This document shows positions 1 through 10,675 of a DNA stretch of 30,430 bases, piece after piece. A model generated the notes under the pieces. The model was given only the letters and a program-made list of their open reading frames with translations, did no database searches and was not told the DNA's origin. Source of the DNA: Xylaria sp. FL1777 (Eukaryota; Ascomycota; Sordariomycetes; Xylariales; Xylariaceae); the NCBI GenBank assembly GCA_022578965.1, contig MU400866.1:1-30430 (forward strand). Reading direction: 5' to 3'. Each line of letters opens with the position of its first letter. The stretch's first letter is position 1. Made by a program: the position numbers and the translations under genes.

Positions 1-200
1 ATTAAATTTATATTTGTTTTAAAGTAATTATAAATCTTAAAAAGTTAATTTTTTATGTATGCTATATATACTTTTTTGTATTAAGTTATAATTTTATTTA
101 TTTAAGTGTTTTTAATACTTAAGTTATATGTTTTTTATGTTTTTTTAGTATTTTAAAGTAAATTAAAATATTATTTAAGTAAATAAACATAAACTTGATC
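1..200. other. Very AT-rich non-coding tract
   Basis: This stretch is made almost entirely of A and T, with T-runs and short TTAAGT-like words. No reading frame, repeat unit or motif can be supported. Composition changes abruptly at about 200, where G and C reappear next to a telomere-like sequence. Confidence 0.7.
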
Positions 201-212
201 TTTCTGTTCCTT

Positions 213-225
213 GGGTTAGGGTTAG
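213..225 (+). repeat. Short interstitial telomere-like repeat (GGGTTAGGGTTAG)
   Basis: Thirteen consecutive bases match the TTAGGG telomere repeat used by most filamentous fungi. They sit at the boundary between the AT-only tract and the degenerate-gene region. Only about two units are present, so this is at most an interstitial remnant and not a telomere end. Confidence 0.4.
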
Positions 226-600
226 CAGCGTGTTCATGCGTTTGACTTAGTGAAAATTTCTATCGATTTTCTTACTGACAGCTTTCATGCCTAATCATCT
301 GCTAGCTTTGCGTGCCTTTATCTCTGCAATTCGCTAGTTTGGCGTAACGGTACCTCTGCATTGCTTTATTTGGAGCTAATTATCTTTTTTTCGCTGCTTA
401 ATGTACTTAATCTTCTGCGTATCGACCCCTCTGCAACACTACAACCTTTTTAATGCACATTATAAAAATTCGTCTATAAATTCTATTGCTTGTTATTATT
501 GCTTTTCCCTTCTTTCTTTTTTTCTTTCGTCTTTATTGCATTTGCATTCCTGTTGTAGCTCGTTTTCTCTTAAGTTACGCGCTATTATTAAGCTTATTCT

Positions 601-655
601 TTAGTGCCTGTTTAGTGCCTGTTTAGCGCCTTTTTAGCTTCTTTTTAGCGCTTCT
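601..655 (+). repeat. 11-bp tandem repeat, five units
   Basis: Units of the form TTAGTGCCTGT, TTAGCGCCTTT and TTAGCTTCTTT follow each other without spacers. Unit-to-unit differences are mostly C/T and G/A. The array runs directly into the 44-bp duplication that follows. Confidence 0.75.
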
Positions 656-727
656 ACTTATTATGTTGCTATTTTTGCTTGCTTTTTTTTAGCGCTTCTA
701 CTTGTTGTGTTGTTATTTCTGCTTGCC
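643..727 (+). repeat. 44-bp direct duplication
   Basis: Two head-to-tail copies share AGCGCTTCTACTT followed by a TGTTG/TATTT/GCTTGC stretch, offset by 44 bases. Most differences are transitions. Confidence 0.7.
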
Positions 728-755
728 CTACTGTTTCTTTTGTAGCCTGATTACT

Positions 756-1781
756 ATGCTTTTATTAGCTGCTAAACGTAATCGGCAAAAACGCGAAAAG
801 GCTTAAGCACAACGAATTGTTGAACTAGAACAAGAAGCTGCTTAACCTTTTAGTTAATTCTGTATTTTTTTTTCTAACTTGTCCTTCAATAGAAACATTT
901 TAGCACTTATATACCCTTATGCCTTTATTTTACTGCCTTTAACTCCTAATTTGCTTTTGCACTACTGTTATTTTACTTGCAGCTAATCTTGCTTATTTTT
1001 TTCTTTTTTTCCTACGAACGTTTTGTTTTTAATTACTTAACTTTTCTTTATTTATTTTTAAGTGCTATTGCTACTTTTTACTTCTTTATTTAGGCAATCC
1101 TTGGAACTGCTATACACAAATGGTCCTGCTTTCTTAGATTTAGACAATAGCAATGCTACAGATTCCAAACTGCTTGAACTAGAACTTTTTTCCTTTTTTA
1201 CTTCTTTTGCCTGTTCTTAATCCCGAAGTTTCTTTAGTTCTAGTAACCTAAGCTTTCTTAATAGCAACAAAAGTAATAGCACCGTTTCAGACGCCCCAAA
1301 ACCGGTTATTTCTTCCTTTTTGATTTTTCTTTCGTTCCTTACGCTTTATATTTCAAATAAGCCCGTTGCCCCATTGCTTAACCTTCCTTCCACTTTGTTA
1401 CAGCAAAATCCCTCTGTTTCTATTGCTAGCAAGGCTTCTGTTTTTAGCGAGCATTGTTTTTTTGCTTTTGCCCTTCTTTTTCTACTACCGGTTTACTATG
1501 ATTAGCTTAGCTAGCAGTTTTTCTTTTTATCTAACGATGCGCGTTATTATATATAGGAACAAATTTTGCACTTTTACTTTTATTAATGCAACTGTAGTAT
1601 GCTTTATTTCCTGTTCCTTTTGTTTCTTTTTATTTTTGTTTGTATTGTTGGCCTGTTTATACTTTTAAAACGGCCTTTAGAAAACGAAATATCTTAAGAC
1701 TTAAAGTCTTTAGAAAGACTTTAGGTCTTGGGATATTTCGTTTTTTAGAGGCTTTTCCTTTTTTGTTCTTTTTAGTCTTGA
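756..1781 (+). pseudogene. RIP-degraded gene relic, Ser/Pro/Asn-rich, unknown family
   Basis: An ATG at 756 opens a frame of about 341 codons whose first TGA is at 1779-1781. In between only TAA and TAG occur, for example TAA at 1218. This is the pattern expected when CAA/CAG/TGG codons are hit by RIP. The start encodes a basic, Gln/Glu-rich stretch (LLLAAKRNRQKREKAQ). The middle, about 1090-1500, is rich in Ser, Asn, Leu and Pro (NSNKSNSTVSDAPKP). A strongly hydrophobic stretch at about 1610-1670 could be a membrane segment or a mutated low-complexity region. The frame ends inside the hairpin at 1681-1744. The next large frame lies just downstream in frame 2, so the two may be parts of one gene split by an intron or indel. 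No family was recognised, and the ATG is only a plausible start. Confidence 0.45.
1681..1744. repeat. 31-bp inverted repeat with 2-nt loop (hairpin)
   Basis: Left arm 1681-1711 and right arm 1714-1744 are reverse complements except at three positions, each a C/T (G/A) difference. The arms begin AAAACGAAATATC. It could be a terminator-like or transposon-derived palindrome. That all mismatches are transitions fits RIP of a once perfect palindrome. Confidence 0.85.
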
Positions 1782-1849
1782 AGTAGTTAGTTTTTTATAG
1801 GCTATCCTTTTTTTTTTTATAGTTTTTATTTCTATTTTTAGATTTACAA

Positions 1850-4800
1850 TACTAATTCTTTCTTATAAATGAAGTAATAAATATAGCTGGCTGTATATTA
1901 GAACATATGACTAATTATCTTATATAAGGCTCTCCGGCTCCTTATATTGATTTTTTAGAACAAAATGATTTTACTAACCTTTTTTTATCCTGTGCTAGGC
2001 TAAAAGCGCTACGGATTCCTTTTTAGCATACTTTTTCCAATGCTAATAAGCCTACGCTTTTCTTTTTGTTTACCAAGGCCTCCTGTTATAATATCTACTA
2101 ACAAATGTGTATTACTTGTTAATATAACATTAATAGCTATGTTATCTAGCTTTGTTCTTTTGCCGCATTTTCTTTGGCAACATTAAATTTGAGTTATTTA
2201 TCTCCTTTTTAATCTACCTTTTTTCAAAATCTATACTGCATTTTTAACTCGGTAAAACCTCATAAAACCTGGAATCTGCGGCTTAGCTTCTTTGGATACA
2301 GTCCTAACAACACTGTTTATTTTGTTTTTCCTTACTTTCCTCCGATTTTTAAACACTAGACTACCTACTTGCTATTTGAAATACAAAAACAGTTCGTAAA
2401 GAACTGTGTGCTACTTGCTTTGCATGCCTTTTGTTTATTTATGATTATTGCCTAGCACTCTATTAGTTTTGCTTAAGCTAAAGCAAAAGCAAACATTTAG
2501 CAAGCTTTAGCAAAAAGCTTTAGCTTTTTTTAGTATACTTAGTTGCAGTATGCTATTTTATGCAAATATACGGAACTGTTTTAAGACTACCTTAAAACCT
2601 TATATAACTAGCATCTGTTCGGCTATTTTGCTAGCTTTATCTTCTTTCTATAGGAACATAATATTAAAGATATAACTACGAGCTATTCGGCGGAAAGTGC
2701 TCTGCAGAAATTTTATATAAACTATTTTTCGACAGCAAACTAGCAGTACCTTTACCTTAACGCCACGTGGGTTAACTTTGCTTTCCAGAACGTGCCTTGT
2801 ATTATTGGACCCCTTCACCCAACCAATAATACAATATCTTTGTATACCTTGCTCTATAAGTTAACATGCTTAGCTAAAAAAGCGCACGATAGCAATAGCC
2901 TATTCTAAAAATATCGTTAAATCTTTTATTTGCAATACTTGTTCTAAGATGTAAAAAAGCTAAAAATAGTAAAAACTACGCTAGCTAGCCTTTAAATCAA
3001 AAAGGTAGCCTTGTGCTAAGTTAAATCGTATAATTTTTATAAGCAGCATATGTAAACACTTATAAAAGGATTTTATTTTTTTGATTTACTGCAGTTCGAC
3101 CTGTTGTTTTTTGGCCTGAACTTACTAAAACAATATTATTAAAGCAAAGCCTACTTATTAACGCAAAAAGCAGTACTACTCGATCTTTCTTTTTTTCTTA
3201 ACGCTTTCTAGTTTTATAAAAGCTAGCTATACTATATGTTATTTATTTTGTTTAACGCCCTTACGCTGCCTTACTATGGTGTATGCTATAAATACTGTAT
3301 GCTTTAGTCCTATATTATAACTGCTATGGACTTTTATGAACCGCTCTTTTAGCAAACTATCCGCCCGTTCTTGCTAACTGATTTTATTACTTATAACCCT
3401 TTTTTCCTTGTTTTAACACGCTAACTAAATGATTTTTTGCTTGCTTATGCTATTCGCTTTATTAAGCCTATCGAAAAGCTAGCAATATTTGCACTACCTA
3501 ATAACAGTGCACCACTAAAGCAGTTTATTGCTACTAAGTGTGCTAAACACGTGCTTACTAACTAAGTATTACTTATTTTCCTTAGGCAAACTTGCACTAG
3601 TAGTGTTTTTTCTTAGGTACTATAGCTATAGTATACTATTTGGAATTGCTGCATAGCCAACAGGTCAAAGAAGCCGTCGCGAAAGCTCGGCTTAAAGAAC
3701 GTAGTGCAAAAGTATAGCATGCTATAAGTGCTAGATAATATATTTAAGTAGCATATCTCCCGACTTACGAATTATGCTTTAAAGCAGCTTTTCCTATTTT
3801 TCTCTAAGCGTTAAAATCAACTAAAAGTAACCTAGCGAAGTGTAACGCAAAGTATACTTAACATAAATAGGCAGTTTAAAATAACGCTACTAAAGAACTT
3901 TTAAAACATCGCTAACTATGCTACTATTTCTGCTGAACACCGTAAAGCACGGCTATTACGCAGCAAAACTTTTAAGCTTGCATTACAGTTAGTTGCTTGC
4001 GCATACAACCTAGAGTTCTTTAAAGCCCACAAGCTATATTTTAAGAAGCTTAGGCTTTTTTACCGGAAACAATGCAATGTTTTGTACGGAGGCCGGCTAG
4101 ACTATATGCAAAGCTACTTTTAACTTTTTAGCCTATTTAACGTTTACTGCATTTATTTTTGGATCTTTGCTGCCCTAGGCAAAACCGAAGTTGAAGGCCT
4201 TCAAGCAAAAGAAACAGCGCTATTTAATAATGCCAACTTTCTACTTTCTGCCTTTGCATAACAGCAAAAACTAAAAACGAAAACTTATAACTCCAGTAAC
4301 TATAATACGGATAAACGCTAGAGCTAGTCCGTATATGTGGCATTAATGCTTAGCGCTTTAGATAACCGTGCTAGTTAGTTAGGCAAAAGCTTTGCTTTTT
4401 AGTATTACGAGGTTTAAAAGGCCTAGCTTGCTATATTTACTGGTAGAAACATTATATGCTTATTTTCTAATAACTAGTCTAACTATTATTGAACGTATGC
4501 TAGCTTTTATATTTTAGTTACGCCGAACTTCAAGAAAACTAAGTTTTTCTATGTTTAATTATCCAAGCGTGTTGCTACGCAGTTAGATTTTTTTAGTTTT
4601 AAGTACAGCTGCCTAAAGCTGTTACGCTATAACATAGTAAAAAAAAAGCTATTATATAACAACATAAGTTACTTATTTAAAAGAGCCTTAGTAGCTACTA
4701 TGTTAACATATTTGCTACTATTGCTTAATTAGGTCTGCAATGCTGCTATACAGGCATGCCGTAATATATACTAATATGCCACGATACCTATGCAATAAAA

Positions 4801-5395
4801 ACGCAATGCTCTTCACCCTAGCTTTAACGCTATGCTTTAGTATTTATTTAACTATTGCAGCAAAGGTTCCTTGCGCATGTTTTTCGAACAGCCTTCCTAT
4901 ATATCCACTAAACAACTCACTATGTTCTTTTGACTGCGTGTATTCCGCTTTAGCACATTCTCTAATGCTGCAGAACTGCTATTTCTTCCTGTTAACCTAC
5001 TAGCGCAGCTTAGACTAAAAGACTTAAAAGCTAATAGCCTAGTACTAGCATTTAAGTCGCTATACTAAATAAGCACGTTAGCAGAAAAAATCTTTACAAG
5101 ATATGTAATATCGTGCAAAGGGCTAAACATAGAGCTAGCTATGTAACGTAAGCTAGCAAAAGAGCTAACCGATAGCAGTAAAACTAGCGAAAAGGGGAAC
5201 GAAATAGACGTTGTAAATAACACAGAGCTAAAAACAAACGGTAGCCATAATTCTAGTAATTACAGGTAGCTGTAGTAAAACCTAGAACTAAAGCAAAACT
5301 AATAGGGGCTACTAGAAATAAAATATCTAAAACTATACAGTAACTACACCTTAGCTTATCTTTTAGTATGTAAAAACTAATATAAGATAATATTG
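1850..5395 (+). pseudogene. Very large RIP-degraded gene relic (~1,180 codons), unknown family
   Basis: One frame (codons starting at positions such as 2477, 3659, 3962, 4490 and 5162) stays protein-like for about 3.5 kb. It contains dozens of TAA/TAG and only two TGA that I found (4490 and 4931). Readable segments include NEVINIAGCILEHMTNYLI near 1868, NLRLSFFGYSPNNTVYF near 2273, NATWVNFAFQNVPCIIGPLH near 2760, and a hydrophilic C-terminus with RKLAKELTD near 5145 and KTNGSHNSSNY near 5230. Tyr, Ile, Leu and Asn are in excess, as expected from His/Cys-to-Tyr and Pro/Ser-to-Leu changes. A TTTTTAG at about 1841 could be a 3' splice site joining it to the frame ending at 1781. The length and repeat-directed mutation suggest a multicopy, mobile-element-associated gene. 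I recognise no catalytic motif. Confidence 0.55.
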
Positions 5396-5399
5396 TTTT

Positions 5400-7190
5400 T
5401 AAAAAGGACTTAGCATGCTAAAAAAATGACCTAAGGTAATTTAAATTGTTATTACCTTAGTAATATTTGTTTTTTTAGAAACCTATGTAGTATTGCTTCA
5501 AATAGCTTATATAGCATTATTGCTAACTGTTAGTCTTTTATGTAGCATTGCTTTTTTTTTTAAGTCCTTTGTAGTGTTGTTTGTTTTTTACCCGAAAGGT
5601 TTGCGCTATATTATTGTTTATAAAACGTAACCCATATAGTATTAAATTCTCCACATAAAGTTTAATCCTATTTATGTTGCATTAAAAACTGCAGCAGTAA
5701 GATCTATTAGTTATAAAAGCAATGTAGCATACATATATAGCTAGAAGTATATGTAGCTTTTTTACTTATTATGATCTTTATAGCATATAGTAAGCGTGCT
5801 ACTGCTTTTTATACTTACTTTAGACGTAATACTTTTTTATTTTAACTATTTTGTTACGCCTAGTTCTATAGAAGTTTACCGGTGCATTTTTTAAAAGAAA
5901 TACAAATATCCAAAGAAACAATCGCAGTTCATGTAAGCGCATCCGGCATATAGTTTTGCCGAGCCGGTATTTATTCTTACGTAACATCTTGCTGTTCTCT
6001 AGGTTTGCTTAAGAACGGGAAGCTCGAGGTTAGTAATGTTGTTTTTTTTGACGTTTGCTTAGCGCATGTTTGGGCCCTTGCTTTTCCGAACAAAAAAGGT
6101 AGGCCTAGAGGCCTAGGAAAACGAAGCCTTAGCAGGAAAAGCGTTAGCCTGCATATTGTTCGTATTGCTAGCTGTAGTGTTCCGCCTTTTTTTAGCGGCT
6201 AAAAAAGATGCAAGAATGCATTGCTTGTTGTAATAAAAGTACTAGGCCTAGCTTTACGAAAAGAATGTTCTAAGCGCTACAGTAGTTAGTGTAGCTTCTG
6301 AAGGCAGCAAGCTTTTTTTCATAGATTTGTACCCAGTGAAAAGTTTTTGCTTCTTTATATAAAATACAGCTATTTTGCCTCTGTTAGCACGCTACATATT
6401 ATGCCTACTTTTATTAGCATATTAAGAATGCTGTAATTTCTTTCGTTAGATTGTTAGCTGCTGTTGCTACCTAGCCGTAATTACCTTTGTTGTATGTTAT
6501 AATTGCTTTTGTTGGTATGTTAGTAGCTGTTGCTATACTAGCTGTGCTATTTTTCCACGCATCTACAAAATGCTTAGCATATATAATTAGTAAGATATAT
6601 AATTCTTTGCTTTATATTTTCTATATTATCTACTGATTCCTTTTACTAGGGTTCTTTTCCTTTGACCTCATTAAGCTTTCATTCTATTACGTAATTCTTG
6701 TTTATACTATATATGTTATAAGTATAAAAACCCCATTAGAGAGATCTTAAAGCAAAGCAGAAGGTTGCCATACAAAGCAAATCACCACACTTAAGAACTT
6801 TATATATACTTTTCTGCAAAAAAAGCCGATTGCTATCTTTTACTGCCTTTAGAATACAAAAAATCTTATAAATAAACAAAAAAAGCTTCTAGACTAGCGT
6901 AAAATAGCACAACACTAACGTAAAGCAGCGCAAAAGCATTAAAAAGCATATGGAATTACTTTGCCTTGCTTCCGTTGGCCCACTAGTTCTATTGCTATTG
7001 CTTCTGTTCATATGTTAGTTATTAGTCTTCCGGAATTTCGTAATGTTCTCTTGTTAAGCGTTAGACTTAGCCTTCTGGAATAGCAGCGGGATAACTAGGT
7101 TAGGTATAGCGTAACTGCTTTGGTTAGCACATTAGTTCTGCTGCTATAGCTTATGTTGCAAAGCTAGCTCCTAAGTAAAACCATTATTGC
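5400..7190. other. AT-rich spacer with short imperfect repeats, no supported gene
   Basis: Imperfect TATGTAGTATTGCTT-type words recur at about 5485, 5538 and 5566, and TTAGCTGCTGTTGCTA-type words at about 6450-6540. A 65-codon open stretch at 6005-6202 has no ATG start and no recognisable motif, so I do not call it a gene. A higher-GC patch at 6080-6160 is repetitive (AGGCCTAGAGGCCTAGG). Confidence 0.6.
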
Positions 7191-7194
7191 ACTA

Positions 7195-7855
7195 GATTCA
7201 GAAGCAAAAGCATCTTTTGTTCTAAAATCCAAAACTAGAAAGATTGCTCGGTTTTTATCTAGTTTCCTGCAGTAGCCCAAAAAAGATCTCCGATTCGTAA
7301 AGGCAAAATAGCTTTTTTTTTTAATACGCGAGACCGTTTCTAATGGTTTCTGTTCTATGTAGTACGGTCCTAGTGTTTCACGGCACAATGCGTATAAAAA
7401 TAGCAAAAGGTATTCAGCGGGTTTGCCGTAGTCCAAAACGCAAAAATCTTTAGTTCCAAAAATAAAACGGGAGAAATTCTTTGGGTATTTTTCACTCTCC
7501 AGCAGCAGTCCAAAATGCAGAGATATCTGCTTCCAAAATACGACTTAAAAATATAGTGATCTTTGCTTCTTAACCGAAACTTCAGTTTTTGGCAATTCTT
7601 TAATAGCAGCCCAAAATCTTAACTTTAAGATTAAAACTAGAAAAATCGCTCGGGTTTTGTTAACTCTTTAGCAGTAGCTTAAAATCTTAGCTTTAAAACC
7701 AAGACTTCAGTTTTTTTCAACTCTTCAGCAGCAGCCTACAATCTTAGCTTTAAAACATAAACTAGAGAGATTGCTCGGTTTTTTTTAACTCTTCCCTAGT
7801 AGCCCAAAATGCAAAGATCTTTGCTTCTAAAAATAAAACTATAAAAAGCTTTAAT
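7195..7855. repeat. Degenerate tandem array, ~75-90-bp unit
   Basis: Blocks recur with the order 'AAAACTAGAAAGATTGCTCGG', T-rich run, 'CTCTTCAGCAGTAGCCC', 'AAAATCTTAGC'. Recognisable copies begin near 7210, 7441, 7520, 7615, 7690 and 7750. Copies differ by many transitions and some indels. A minus-strand open stretch across 7164-7436 is incidental to the repeat. Confidence 0.75.
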
Positions 7856-7878
7856 AATTAATATATTACTTATTTTGA

Positions 7879-8622
7879 AACAAATAAAGCTTACCGCTAA
7901 GTATGTTTTATCTTATTTGGGTTGCCTTTTAAAAGAATCGCTAAGTAGGAATTTTGCCGTTTTATTATTTATTGCATTAGTAGTTAAGGCTACTATCCAG
8001 AAGCTAATGCAAGACTTCATATAGTTGTTTGCTACAGCCGATCAAGCCGCATTCGAGTTTTAAACACCCTTTGCTGTTTTATTATTTATAGCGCTAGTAG
8101 TTAAAGCTACTATCCAAAAGCTAGTGCTCTTCTGTCTTAAAACAAATAAAGCTTATTGCTAAGTATGTTTTATTTTATTTGGGTTGCTTCTTAAAAGAAT
8201 TGCTAAGTAGGGATTTTGCTGTTTTATTATCTACCGCACTTGTAATTAGGGCTACTATCCAGAAGCTGGTGCTCCTTTGTTTTAGAACAAATAAAGCTTA
8301 CTGCTAAGTATGTTTTATCTTATTTAGGTTGCCTTTTAAAAGAATCGCTAAGTAGGGATTTTGCCGTTTTATTATTTACGGCCCTAATAGCTAGAGCTAT
8401 TTTCGGGAGGCTAGTGCAAGACTCCCTATAGTTATCTGCTATAGCTAATCGAGCTGTAGCTAATTAAGCCGCATTAAAGTTTTGCACCCTTTTGCCGTTT
8501 TATTATTTATAGCGCTAGTAGTTAAAGCTACTATTTAAAAGCTAGTGCAAAACTTTATATAGTTGTTTGCTGCAGCTGATCGAGCTATAGCCGATCAAGC
8601 CGTATTTAAGTCTTAAACACCT
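7879..8622. repeat. Higher-order tandem repeat array (modules A, B, C)
   Basis: Three modules are combined in a nested pattern. Module A (ACAAATAAAGCTTACCGC through GAATCGCTAAGTAGG) starts at about 7879, 8141 and 8286. Module B (GCCGTTTTATTATTTA then CTAGTAGTTAAAGCTACTA) starts at about 7955, 8073, 8219, 8362 and 8495. Module C (GCTACAGCCGATCAAGCCG) is at about 8031, 8438 and 8569. Module B contains a small inverted repeat (TAGTAG..CTACTA). Copies differ largely by C/T and G/A. Confidence 0.85.
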
Positions 8623-9040
8623 AGCTCCTGTGCGTAACAAATTAGCATTATGCTATATAGGACCGCTTAGAAAATAAGCTACCTGCTAGTTACCTGTTTT
8701 TTTGGCATTTCTTGTAGAGCTGAGCAGAAAATTCGATAAAAACAGAAAGTTCTTATACATATTAGGTCAGCTATTATAGCACTAGTAAAAAAAATGTTTG
8801 CTTTTTTATATAGGGAAAAAGACGTTGCTAAGCGGCTAGTCTTCTATAGGAACAATTACTGTTGTTGTGGAATCTTAGCAAAAAAAGTATTAGCACTCGG
8901 AAAAAGTTGGGGGCGCAAGTTCTAATAGATTTTTCCTTAGGCAAAGAGGGCCGCAACGTTAGCCTTGTTATTATTACTTTTAATTGTGTTCTAAGATCTG
9001 TATAGAAGTCGGAATTGTAGGAACTGTATCGAAATAAACG
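8623..9040. other. Spacer with no supported feature
   Basis: No open frame of note, repeat unit or RNA-like fold was recognised between the higher-order array and the purine-rich tract. Confidence 0.5.
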
Positions 9041-9255
9041 AAGAATACAATAAAAAAAAAGAAAAGAAAGGAAATAAGAAAGGAAAAAAATAAAAGATCA
9101 AAATACTTAAAGATAAAAAGGAATAAGAAATATAATAGGTGGATAAATTAATAGAAAAGATAGTAAATGGAGAAAATATAAAATGGAGAAAATGTGTGAA
9201 ATGGAAGGGATGTATAAAATAGAAGGGATGTGAAATAGAAAAGGAGTAGAAATTT
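9041..9255. repeat. Purine-rich low-complexity tract with ~20-bp repeats
   Basis: The plus strand is almost all A and G. Its second half has repeated words of the type ATGGAGAAAATATAAA and AGAAGGGATGTGAAA. It resembles the purine-rich repeats at the right end of the window in composition but not in unit. Confidence 0.7.
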
Positions 9256-10355
9256 GACTATATTAAGAGGACTTTTTGCGTAGAATATTGCTACGAAATG
9301 TTTTCCTAGACGTAACCGAAGTATAAAAAAAGCTCCTAAACGAAACTATAACATGTAAAACGCAACAGCAGAAACCTTCTTTGTAGTTCTTCTGCGCTTG
9401 CAAAATTTTTTATAGAAGCAAGCATAAGCATAGAAGGTTAATTTACATCTATTTCCGAAGGAAAAAGTAATTGCTTTTTTGTACTACTTGTAACAACAGA
9501 TCTATTAGCATATCTAAGTAAGCATGTAATTTCTAGTGCATGTAGCACTTTTAGTAACTTATATACGTAAGTAGTAAAACATTTCTAGCTTTTTTTTCTT
9601 CCTTGCTTTCGAACTTGTTGTAGTTATAGCATAGTTATGCTTCGTTTTTTTATTTTATTTTATTTTCGTTTATTTTTTTCTTTTCCTTTTTTGGTGTATA
9701 TTTTTTTGCTATTCTTCTTTTACTATTTTGTTTCCTGTGTTTCTTTAATGCACTAAAACTACGAAGTACGTATGCCTTAACGATAGATTTTAGAGCGAAG
9801 AAGTCTGCGAAACAACTACTACCTTTGTACCCTTGCCTTTTTTTTGCATGAAAGAAGTTCTAATACTGCACCGTAGCGCTAACCTCGAATCGTTCTACTA
9901 TCTAATTAACTAAAGATTACAACAAGGAAATCTAGCTTTTTTTTTGATTTATACGCAATTAGTAGTGCTTGTAGTAAGCGTGCGTTTTGCCCTTTATCCG
10001 CGTTGCACTTTTTTATCGATGCTAGCAGGAAACACAGTTATAAACTATAACTGCATACGCGTACTTGTTCTTTGACGTATTTCCGTATATGTACGCTATT
10101 TTTATCTAGGAGCTTTTTTTCTTAGAAGAACTATATGCTATAGGCTGTTTTGTAAGCCCGATTGTTTTCTTTTTTCTTTCTAACTACATGTCCGAATAGT
10201 AAAGCAAAGCTAACTTCCCTTTAGCTATAGCAGTAAACTGAACTCTTTTTTACCTTTTTTTTACCTGAAAGCTTTTAAGCTATAGCATGTTTTGTATTTA
10301 ATTATTTCTTGTTGCTTTTCTGGGGTTTTTTTTTTGTCTTATGTATTGAATTCAA
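9256..10355. other. T-rich spacer, no supported gene
   Basis: The region holds long T-runs (9590-9720), scattered CpG-containing words and many TAA/TAG in every frame. I see no recognisable coding stretch or repeat array. Confidence 0.5.
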
Positions 10356-10371
10356 CTAGAAAAAAGAAAAC

Positions 10372-10674
10372 ATGCTTTGTATTTGTAATAGGAGAGAGCT
10401 TTTAGCTGCGATAGAAGATGGGTTAGGGAAAGTTAAAAAGCAACGCATATTATTTAAGCTGTTCGCGTATGGAAAAACGGAAAATAGGTTCCGAAAGGTT
10501 AAAAAGCAACGCGTGTTATTTAAGCTGTTTATTATATGGAAGAACAGAAGAAGTATGTTTTGCAAGGTTCTAAAGCAAAGCCTATATACGAAAAGCTTCT
10601 TTATTTGTTCTAGGCAGCAACAAGTTTATGACACAGGAACGCATAGCAGCAGCAAGCCTAGGCAACTTTGTTGA
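10372..10674 (+). CDS. Small uninterrupted ORF (100 aa) with internal 22-aa repeat, unknown function
   Basis: An ATG at 10372 opens a frame that closes at TGA 10672-10674 with no internal stop, unusual in this window. The protein is basic. It contains two copies of a 66-bp, 22-residue unit (KVKKQRILFKLFAYGKTEN and KVKKQRVLFKLFIIWKNRR), so the tandem duplication keeps the frame. The tail is Ser/Gln/Arg rich. There is no signal peptide or known domain. It lies next to ~97-bp repeats, so the open frame may be an accident of repeat composition. The opposite strand is also open over much of the same interval, which weakens the coding claim. Confidence 0.3.
   Translation: MLCICNRRELLAAIEDGLGKVKKQRILFKLFAYGKTENRFRKVKKQRVLFKLFIIWKNRRSMFCKVLKQSLYTKSFFICSRQQQVYDTGTHSSSKPRQLC
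10432..10550 (+). repeat. 66-bp tandem duplication
   Basis: GTTAAAAAGCAACGC starts at 10432 and again at 10498. The following TTATTTAAGCTGTT is shared. Differences between copies are mainly transitions (CGCATATT versus CGCGTGTT). Confidence 0.8.
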
Positions 10675-10675
10675 G

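Noticed and set aside
401..604. 67-codon open frame on the plus strand
   Set aside because: T-rich low-complexity DNA giving Leu/Ser/Phe/Cys; no motif and no context.
4740..5003. 87-codon open frame on the plus strand
   Set aside because: It lies in another frame of the large relic at 1850-5395, whose own frame is protein-like throughout.
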